Below are positions 55,908-64,000 of a DNA stretch of 64,000 bases, piece by piece. A program made the position numbers and the translations under genes. The DNA comes from Neonectria sp. B-13 (Eukaryota; Ascomycota; Sordariomycetes; Hypocreales; Nectriaceae), in contig NOKP01000001.1 in NCBI GenBank assembly GCA_002682825.1, positions 4,033,296-4,097,295 of the forward strand, in the 5' to 3' direction. The notes under the pieces were generated by a model. It worked only from the letters and a program-made list of their open reading frames with translations. It did no database searches and was not told the DNA's origin. Numbering within the stretch: the first letter of the stretch is position 1; the number at the start of each line of letters is the position of its first letter.

Positions 55908-56730
55908 CACATTGCACACTTCACTTGCATTCCTGCTGCCGACGGAACGTCCAGACCCGGCCAATGAGTCAACCGGAGGACAGGTTTTAACCAGTTACGA
56001 AGACGGCAGCTTGTCCTTGTGGAGCTTGGATCTAGGACTCTGGCCTTGGTGCCGGGATCATGGAACGAGGGACTTTGGGGGAGCGGCATGTGACAAATGG
56101 GGTTTGCTCCACGAAGCGACATGTCTCTTCGATTATGAGGAATGCAGCCATGGCGGGAGTTTGGTTTTCATAACAGTCATTACTGACTAGCGTTGATGGC
56201 CACTCTTGATGGCGCAGCGGGTACAGGTTGCTTAGTTTAGGAGTATTCACGTTGACATCACAGAGATAAATGTTGAGACAGCGGTTGAGATGAATGATGT
56301 GGGTTTGTTTTCTATTCCCGAGCAGGAGAAAGAGAGGCGAACTCTATTCCAGTGAAAGAAAAACAGATCTCGCAAAGCCTGCTGTGCTGTACCGTTGCGG
56401 TCGCGTCTGATAGCCAATTTGTTTCCTCAACTTCCCCCATCACCAATCTTCATCCTCAAATCGTCGACCCATCCTTTCTTGTCGACTCGTCCTAGCAATC
56501 GATAAAAGCCAAATATGGCAAAGGGGTACATGACTCCGCTCTTATTACATGAAAAAAAGGTCCAATCCCGTCCTGGGTGACCTCAGAATATCCGTCGTGA
56601 ATTCATAAAAGGACCAAAAGCATTGGTGTTTTTTTGTTTGTTTGTGTGGGGTTGATACAATCTCGAGTTGAGTGATCCGTTATTCTTTTTCCTCTTCCTT
56701 AACTGGATCGAAATCCAATACTTTGGAGCT
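55908..56730. other. convergent intergenic spacer
   Basis: Between the 3' ends of the F-box-like gene and the zinc-finger gene. The part 56260-56720, AT-rich with T and A runs, is probably the 3' untranslated region of the zinc-finger gene. No gene seen. Confidence 0.55.
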
Positions 56731-59091
56731 CTATTCCGTGAAGTTCTGGAGATCTACAGGAGGGAGATCCATGTTTGACCAGTCAATCTGGAAGAGGTCC
56801 TGCTGAGAGTTCTGAGAGAAGCCAACATTCGCGCTGGGAATTTCTCCAAACAGCGGATGGATATCGTTCGCCTTGAAGTTGTTGGCGGGGAACAGCTGGA
56901 AGTCCATGCCGGCATCGCCGTTGTACGAGTCATCAAATCCCTCATCGACATCCCGTAGAGAGTTGGGAGTGAAGAGCATGGCGTTCTCCTGGCCGACGGG
57001 CGAGAAGTGAGGGGCGCCAGTCGGGGCAGGGCACGGCTGAGGAGCCTGGAACATGGGCATCTGGTGTGCCATCATCTTGGGGTCCGGATGATACATGGCG
57101 ACTTGCTCGGGGGTGGGAAGCTGAGTAGGGACCTGAACATGAGCGGCGTAGAGGTCCTCGTCGTTTAGGATGAAAGCGGAGCTGTTCTGGTAGGGAGGAT
57201 ATTGCTCGTATGAGCTAGCAGAGGCGGGAGATGTGTTATCAAGACCCAGGTCCATGGAATCCAGAGAATCAGGCTGGATGCCGTAGGTGGAGATCCAGTC
57301 GGAATCGGTAGGGTAGAGAGGGAAGTCGCTGCCAAGGAACTGAGCAGTGCTCTCCTGAGGAGGCGTGGGAACGCTGTAGGCGGGAGTGGTGGAAGGAGTC
57401 GACACGTTGCCGAGAGGAGGAGTCTGCTGGGTAGTGCTGGCGGGGGCGCCTGGCATCTTCTTGCCGTTGGTCTTGGTTCGGACATAGGTCCAGCCGTGTG
57501 CCTTCTCCATGTGCTGCTTGCAGTTGGACTCGCGCTTGGACTTGTATGGGCAGGGTTTGAACAGACACTCGTACATAGCAGGGGCGTCTGAGTGCTTGTC
57601 GTTGATGTGGCGATCCATCTCCTTCTCAGTGGGCCAGCCATAGTTGTGGTACTTGCAAGTCGGGATAGGGCACTTCCAAGGACGCGAGTGAGTCTTCTCG
57701 TGCTTGGTGAGGTCGCAGGGGCGCTTGAACTCCTTGTTGCATCCGATCTCGCGGCACTTCTTGGGGGCCAACTCCTCGGGAGTGGCATTCTTCTTACGGC
57801 GAGCCATGGAGCGCATGATCTCCTCCTCGTCTTCTCGGCGCTGGCTCAGGGAGCGCTTCATCTTGATGGGAGAATCGGCCACGTCGATAGGCTTACCGGT
57901 GGCCATGGAAATGTGAGTACCGTCCTTGCGAACGCGAACAAGCTCGGCGGGGCGGCCGTTTTCAGCAATACCACCAAAGAGCTTAATCTCGTCGTCTCTT
58001 GATTGGAAGTTAGTTGGGTAGTCCAGAGGGACAAATTTGGGCACATACGCGTCGACATCCATATCGTCAGGGCTGTCCTTGGCTGCTGCGAGTTGTCTGC
58101 CGTACTCAAGAATCTGATCCTTGAGGTCGATGAAGTATCCGTTAGTGTAAGGTCGGTCTCCGGGTCGGGTCTGTTCGCGGTCGTTGAGATATTCGACAGT
58201 CGCTTGAATGCATCGGATGGACGTGAGGCAGAAATCAAGGTACAAGGCGGCTGTCTTGGTCCTCTCCTTCAGGCACAATATCCGATAAGCATTTCCCCAA
58301 ACACCAATATCAGTCTGAAGCTGACTTACCGGCGCCATGAAGATCAGGGTCTTTTCGAGATCTCGTAGGCAAATGATTTCCTTTGATCGGATGCGTCGTG
58401 GGACGTCAAGGACAATGCCCTCAAAACCCTTCAGGGTCGGCTTCGCAAGCAGTGGGCGAAGAATGTGCTCGTGAATGCGGTTAATGGCCTTGGAGCCAAG
58501 AGTGGGTAGCTTCTCCATGGTGGAAGCGGAAGCGGCGGCTGAGCGGGTGATTGCTGAGCGGGCGGTCTGTGTCTTTGTGTCCTTCTTTGATGCAGAGTCT
58601 GCGGCGCGCTTCTCGTTTGTGGAAGCAACAGATGTGCCCAGGCCGCTGTCAGAGGCGTGGTGGCGAGAGCGGCGCACGGAGCGAGGGCGCAGAACGCGCC
58701 TCTCGGCCTCCTTAGCCATGGCGGGATCGACGACAGGAAGGTCGAGGAAGCCACGAGGGACGGGGAGACTGGTGTCGCGGAGGGACTTGCTCTTGGGAGA
58801 CTTGGGCGACAGGGAAAGGTCCTCAGTCTTGGAGAGGGCTTCGTCAATGTCGTTGAGGGTCAAGGCGATGCGACGACGGTTGGCATCGACAACATCATCC
58901 AGATGAGACTGAGATCGAGACAGGCGAGGAGGGACGAAGGTGAGGTCCAAATCGGAAGAGGCAGAAGAGGTAGGAGAATGAAAGGTTGCACCCTTACGGA
59001 GGGTCATGTTGGTCTTAAGAGATAGGGCATTCTCAGTGTCGCTACCGGGGCGAGTCACCGGAGTCCTTCGACGAGGGTGGGAGAAGGACAT
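56731..59091 (-). CDS. C2H2 zinc-finger transcription factor
   Basis: Probable DNA-binding regulator. The open frame has 786 residues, or 765 if a likely 63-nt in-frame intron (58267-58329, GTAAGT..AAG) is removed, joining FMAP to ERTKTAAL. A Ser/Arg-rich N-terminus precedes a conserved helical block (KEIICLRDLEKTLIF and YLDFCLTSIRCIQATVEYL). The DNA-binding part (about residues 430-530) has a C2H2 finger (CREIGCNKEFKRPCDLTKHEKTH, shown as CREIGC and LTKHEKTH), a CPIPTC..HINDKH finger and a CLFKPC..HMEKAH finger. The C-terminal 250 residues are Pro/Thr/Gln/Asp-rich, ending in hydrophobic-acidic blocks (LFQIDWSNMDLPP), typical for activation. I do not assign a named factor. ATG 59091 is the first Met. 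The 3' UTR is long and AT-rich. Confidence 0.85.
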   Translation of the reverse strand: MSFSHPRRRTPVTRPGSDTENALSLKTNMTLRKGATFHSPTSSASSDLDLTFVPPRLSRSQSHLDDVVDANRRRIALTLNDIDEALSKTEDLSLSPKSPKSKSLRDTSLPVPRGFLDLPVVDPAMAKEAERRVLRPRSVRRSRHHASDSGLGTSVASTNEKRAADSASKKDTKTQTARSAITRSAAASASTMEKLPTLGSKAINRIHEHILRPLLAKPTLKGFEGIVLDVPRRIRSKEIICLRDLEKTLIFMAPVSQLQTDIGVWGNAYRILCLKERTKTAALYLDFCLTSIRCIQATVEYLNDREQTRPGDRPYTNGYFIDLKDQILEYGRQLAAAKDSPDDMDVDAYVPKFVPLDYPTNFQSRDDEIKLFGGIAENGRPAELVRVRKDGTHISMATGKPIDVADSPIKMKRSLSQRREDEEEIMRSMARRKKNATPEELAPKKCREIGCNKEFKRPCDLTKHEKTHSRPWKCPIPTCKYHNYGWPTEKEMDRHINDKHSDAPAMYECLFKPCPYKSKRESNCKQHMEKAHGWTYVRTKTNGKKMPGAPASTTQQTPPLGNVSTPSTTPAYSVPTPPQESTAQFLGSDFPLYPTDSDWISTYGIQPDSLDSMDLGLDNTSPASASSYEQYPPYQNSSAFILNDEDLYAAHVQVPTQLPTPEQVAMYHPDPKMMAHQMPMFQAPQPCPAPTGAPHFSPVGQENAMLFTPNSLRDVDEGFDDSYNGDAGMDFQLFPANNFKANDIHPLFGEIPSANVGFSQNSQQDLFQIDWSNMDLPPVDLQNFTE
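58267..58329 (-). other. probable 63-nt in-frame intron in zinc-finger gene
   Basis: Starts GTAAGT and ends TGCCTGAAG in phase 0, with no stop codon. Removing it deletes 21 residues (VSQLQTD...RILCLK) that look out of place between two conserved blocks. Confidence 0.6.
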
Positions 59092-62000
59092 GGCTTAGAC
59101 TTGAGAGTGGGGAATGGCAAACAAGAGAGTCGACTGACGGCCACGGGTGTCCTGAAGCTGGGACGGGGGAGTAGCGTTAGTTGTCTGGTTTGAGTGTCGA
59201 TGCAAGCAAAGAAGAGTGCCGGTGGGTGAGTCACAGTCGAGGTTCCTAAATCCCACACCCGGGACGGGGTGCGGAGGGACTAGACTGGACGTCGACCGAG
59301 TCTTGGGTCGGGATAGGGGATTGGCCAATGCCGAAAGTTGGGGCAGTGTTTGCGATCGAGACAGAAGGGACAGAGAGTTGGGAATGATGAAAGGGATCAA
59401 GAGAGGACGAGAGAAGACGAGAGAAGGCAAGTTCGTACCAAGTGGCTGCGTTCAAGGGCGTAGCCAGCTGTCGGTGGTTGTTGATCCAAGGGCGCGCGCA
59501 GATGGATGAGAGACGACGATAGAACAGCGAAGCCGGGCGAGGGACGAGTCGGGAGCGGCAGATATATCTCGCACTCGGCAGGGAAGACGGTCAACGGAGC
59601 TAGGCCAGAGTCGAGGGGTCTGTGACGAGGAGACGGGCGCGTGCTGCGAGAAACTCGATGTGATGAAATGGGGATGCGGATGCGGATGGACGAGAGAGAG
59701 GCAGAGGCGGGTGGAACTGGGCGAGAGAAGACGGGGCGCAAAAGGGTATATGAAGAATGAGGGGGGAATGCAGGAGGCGCTGGGATCAAGCAGCGAAGGA
59801 CGAATCGACGGCGGCAGCAGAGACAACAGGGAAAGGGAGACGATTGTCGATGGCAGAAACGGCGGTGGCGGCCTCAGGATAAGCGTGACGAAGTGAGGTT
59901 GAAGGACGGCGGGAGGCGGGAGGGAGGAGAAGAGCGTTTGAAGACGGGCGCGGAGGTCGATGGCGGACGGGGTCAGCGGAGTGGGCTCGCAGTGGAGCGC
60001 TGGAAAATGGGTGCTTAGAAACCGGCCGCGGGCCTCTCTCAGCCCACGGCTGGGGCTCTCTGGCTGTTGCCTAGAGCCCAGCACCAATCAGGCCTTAGCG
60101 GGCGCCCTGGGCTGGGGCGAAGCCTATGCGGAGGAGGCGCATCCCTGCCCCACGTCACTGCTGGTAGCGTCGTGCGCGCTGGAGTACACGGTGCACTAAC
60201 AGATTTGGAGCCTCCTTCTGCTCCATCCGGGTGCCGGCCGCGGGGATCTTGGCGCCGTCTCTCTTCTGCCCACCCGCTGGCCGCTTCATCCACGGGCACT
60301 ACGCTCCAGCGCCTTCCTCGCCGGAAGCAACGGCTCTTGCACCACAGCTACAGCTCCAAGTACCACAGCTATCGTGGGTCCCTATCCAAGTTCCTCCAAG
60401 AGCCCGCCCCCAACCAAGTCCGCCCACGGGCGTGTGTGTGTGCAATGAGTGTGGTGGTGTTTTTGGCCGTCGGCTTCGCACAGCTGCCCGTTTTGGTCCT
60501 CTTACAGCCCATCGGCCAAGCTCCGTGCGAGCGCGTGAGAGGTGAGAAAAGAGACGAAATGGCGACGCTTGCAGAGGCAGACGAATTCTCAGGCCTGTGA
60601 GTGCTCCAGCCAAGGGCCGCGAGCAGACGTTGGGGGCCAAAAGGGCAACTCATTGCGTAGCCAGATGTCGTGGCCACTTCACACAAGTTCCTCCCCCCTC
60701 TTCTGGCTTCCTGGCTTTCTCGTCTCGTTTGGTGTTTTTGTGTCCAAGGCGGCGACCATGGACTTCTGCCAAGACTGGCATTTATTTCGGAAACAGAAAC
60801 CACCCCTCCTCCCCTTCATCTATTTCCAGCTTGCCCGAGGTCAAAGAGTCGGGATGGATGGGCTAAGGGGTGGGTGTGCGTTTGGAGTTGACGATGATGG
60901 ATCTAACTACCTATCAAAGGTGTTGGTCGTGACCCAACAACGGTGACTCGCCACGGCGACCAACTTGTTCAACTGTGGACAACCAACAGTTGAGTTGAAG
61001 GGATGGAATGGTTGTGCCTCCCTCCTCTCCCTAGCACGTCACGGTCACTGCCACTGTTGGTACCGCTTTTGCGCTTCAGCGCTTCAAGTGAGTGCTCTGG
61101 CTCAGTGGCAACGATGGCACAACCGTGGCCATGAGCCTATCGAAACGCCTTGCTGCAGGGATCGACGTCTGGTTCCCACCCTGGTCCTCACTGTCGCTCT
61201 CGTTGGCCTCCCGCGGTTCAACATCCGACCCTGCTTGAAGTGTACGGGCGACGCTACGGTGGGAACTGTGACGGTCGACTTGTCCACTCCACTAGGGCGG
61301 CACTAGCTCTGGGCTTTCCACTGGGCGTTCTCCAGGTCGTCCGTCTCCTTGCAGGGCATCATCAAGTCGTGCAGTAGCTGGCAGCAGGGAAACTTCTCCC
61401 ATCATTGCCATCTCATCTCCAACCTTTTGGGGCCTGTGGTTAGTGGTTGTTTTTCTTCGACCCCTGCTCCTACTGATGATGTGCTTCGTTTAGTAACTCC
61501 CGTACGAATAACTTAGCTCCCTTGAGCCTGAAAGCTTCCCTTTTTGCCGTTGTCGTCCATGTCTCACCCGGTCTCACGAAAAGGAGTCACACTCTCTCTC
61601 TCTCTCTCGCACTCACACGGCGCGGAGTACCACCCCTGCTCCACCCTCGCACTCGCTGCCACACTCTGTTCCTCTCATTCGCATCCTTACATCCTCGCAT
61701 CCGAAAGCATGTTCCACGCTCATGCATCCCCACCCTCCACCTCAGCCCTGTTTCCTGGCTGTGCCTGTGGCCCACGATGCGCTGCGCAGCCCACTCGCTC
61801 CCTCCCCTTGTTTCCCAACCTTCCCGCCCAGGGCATTGCAGCGGCACCATGCGAGTCTGTTTGATTTTGCATCGTCAAAGGCTTCAGGTTTCGTGTGGCT
61901 GAGGCGAGATGACACAGAACAGTGGATACCCGCTATGCAGCCCAGCGATGAATAACCACAACAGCAACAATAATAAACTTGGGTGTTGGCTGTTGCTGCG

Positions 62001-64000
62001 ACGTGTTGTTGCTGCAGGGGTTACTTCTCCTCCTCACTGACATGCCATGCCTCAAGCGAGCCGGCCGCAATCGTCACTCCCTGGGCGGGCGCCATATGGT
62101 CGTGGGGTTCGCGACCCAGTCTTCGTATAGATCAACTCAGAGAACAAGGAAACTCCCTAGGAAGCACTTCTGAAAAGTCCGACGACGCACGGCACTGACG
62201 CAAGACGCACACACACACAGATAGAGAAAGAGAGAGACACGCGCTCTCTCACACACACACGCACCGAGACCGAGTGAACCCCTCTTCTCAAACCTTGTCG
62301 TACCAAAGGAGATGCGAGGCCTGGATCGTCATCTGCCCACCCTCTTTCTTTCCCCTTGTTTTGCAGAAGACCCGGCAGCTCGCCCTACTGGGCACCGAAT
62401 AACAGCTCTCTGCCCAGTGCGTCTGCGCTCTCCCAGCCTGAGGTCCTAGGAATTCCTAGTTTGGCCGCGTCTCCGGTCGACACACTCTGGCCTGGACTCT
62501 TGGCTTCTGGGCGAACACATCCGCCGCGGGTGGGCCCATTATGATGCATTTCAACCCCGTCCTAGGACCTGGAGCCAATGGTGCTCCGCCCGATCCACAA
62601 GTAGGGCTGGTGGACCAGGACTGTCACCAGGGGAAGACGGAAGACGGAAGACGGGCAGAGGGGCCAAGACTCAGACGCCGCCAGAGAGATGAATTGGACT
62701 GGCGGCGGCGGCGATCGGCTTGACTCGCTCCAAGGCTCGGTTCCATTTTTGGCCGCTCCCCCTAAACTCCCCGATTCCCGTGGGGCGAGATTCCTACTGC
62801 GTTGAACCCTATTTCTAAATTCCTCAATCGCAAAGGTCCTACCTATCCTGCTCTGCGCGCGCGTCTGGCGGGCGGCCGAGGTCCTAGACCGCCAACGCGA
62901 ACTTCGCTTCACCATGACGTCTCTCGTTGACGTATTTTCGCAGCCCGCTCCTGAAACCTGCAGCAGCCCATTCCTCATCGCTAGCCCATCACGCGCCCGT
63001 TGACCGAGTCTCCGTCCTGCAGCCAAGAAGACAGGAAAAGCCCGGCTTGGCGGCGCGCCGGGCGACGAAGCATCGGAAGTTGGGAACCGACGAATCCGCA
63101 GACCACGTACGGAGGGTTACGTACGTTCGGCAAAGAACCGTCCGGTAAGGGCAATGAATGACCCGCGACGGCCGCGACGGGACACGTATCCACGCAATCC
63201 CACCCCCGGTCACCGTCACCACAACGGCTGCGAACAATCGTTAACGTCAGCGAATTGACTCTTGGCCATCAGCCCTACAAACCCAGCCGGCCAATGGCGT
63301 GCGGTTTTATCGAGCAGCCTGCCCAAGGCCCCCCCCCAAAAGAGTCTCCCACCGGGGTTTTTTTTTTAATCGTACCAAACTTCCCAAGGCACCCGTATTC
63401 TTTAGTCGCAGGGGATACGTATGCTCGATACGAAGATGCTCGGGTTTTTTTTTTGGCGTCTTCCTCCAACTAGACTATTTTGTAGCTAGTCTCGTAACTT
63501 CTACTCTTGTCTTGTCTCGTCTTGTCCACCTGAGACGATGCGGCTCGATGGACCGGAACCAGATTGGATTGTTTCCCCATCTTAGCTCCCCCGTGCCCCC
63601 ATGCCATGGCCTAAAAATGGACCTTGTTCCCAAGGCAGCTGTTAATTCACCATGCTCATTCGACGGCAGCGGGGCCTGGTGACAATCGGCGTTCCCAAGC
63701 TTGCCAGCCTCGGCTGCATTTTATTTTCAATTGACAGTTGCCTGCTTCGTTCCACCGTGGTTGACTTTGTTCTCATGTCACAGTAGTTCGTAGTCGAGGG
63801 CCTTTTGATTTGGCGTCGTTCCATCGATTCCCCCTGCTCGAAACCATGTCTACTAGTTAGAATTCCGAGCCGGGACAATTTCACAGGGTAGCTCCCCGAC
63901 GTCATGGCGGTTGACTATTCGTGCCTCTGGATAAACTAGAATGACGCCATTTGGTTTTCGGGTCCAGGGGAGGTTTATTCTGATGCAATCGTCCATCCTG
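59092..64000. other. long non-coding region at right end
   Basis: 4.9 kb without a supportable gene. 59092-60010 probably holds the zinc-finger gene leader and promoter (GA/CT-rich). Later parts show (TC)n/(AC)n runs near 61590-61620 and 62195-62260, poly-T near 63358-63368 and 63446-63453. No recognisable transposon. Confidence 0.5.

Noticed and set aside
59452..60087. 211-codon minus-strand frame upstream of the zinc-finger gene
   Set aside because: Ser/Pro/Arg/Leu-rich product of CT-rich leader DNA, with no domain.
1..64000. tRNA, rRNA or CRISPR elements
   Set aside because: By eye I found no GGTTCGANTCC-type B box paired with an A box, no rRNA-like sequence and no regularly spaced repeats. 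A tRNAscan or Rfam run was not possible.

Overview
The window is nuclear DNA from a filamentous ascomycete (Pezizomycotina), most likely a Sordariomycete and possibly Hypocreales; the order is an inference from overall protein character, not a tested placement. The evidence is short introns (about 45-215 nt) with GTAAGT-like donors and CTAAC/GCTAAT-like branch points, a fungus-restricted CFEM protein, GC-rich coding sequence, and roughly one gene per 3-4 kb on both strands separated by low-complexity intergenic DNA. There are no operons, CRISPR arrays or recognisable transposons.

Layout: 1-1265 no gene; 1266-2579 protein phosphatase methylesterase PPE1; 3909-4616 CFEM surface protein; 5474-6417 ribulose-phosphate 3-epimerase; 7046-9077 Tpa1/Ofd1 prolyl dioxygenase, convergent with 9547-10731(-), a probable mitochondrial protein; 12683-15769 DEF1-like CUE-domain protein; 17735-19770 MFS transporter; 20277-21716 saccharopine-dehydrogenase-like reductase, convergent with 21907-26323(-), a P4-ATPase flippase. 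A gene-poor stretch (26.3-32.9 kb) holds only a secreted L-asparaginase (29002-30234, -). Next come TFIIB (32869-33912, -) and the divergent TRP4 (35031-36326, +), a single-pass membrane protein (36527-37300, -), a family III CoA-transferase (38965-40566), a PHD-finger protein (40956-42346), a 19-cysteine secreted protein (42727-43611, -), 3.5 kb without a gene, a four-span membrane protein (47080-48194, -), an ASNSD1-type asparagine synthetase-like protein (49622-51442, -), a secreted SGNH hydrolase (52419-53476), an F-box-like gene with an in-frame stop (54060-55907), a C2H2 zinc-finger factor (56731-59091, -), and 4.9 kb of non-coding sequence.

Most genes are housekeeping (pentose phosphate pathway, tryptophan synthesis, basal transcription, RNA polymerase II turnover, PP2A regulation, lipid asymmetry), interspersed with secreted or surface proteins. 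I see no functional cluster. The most unusual points are the F-box-like gene whose frame is broken only by one TAG, several short introns that are multiples of three and carry no stop (so retention would give a longer protein), and a splice donor that itself contains a stop codon. I found nothing that amounts to a convincing new multi-gene system.
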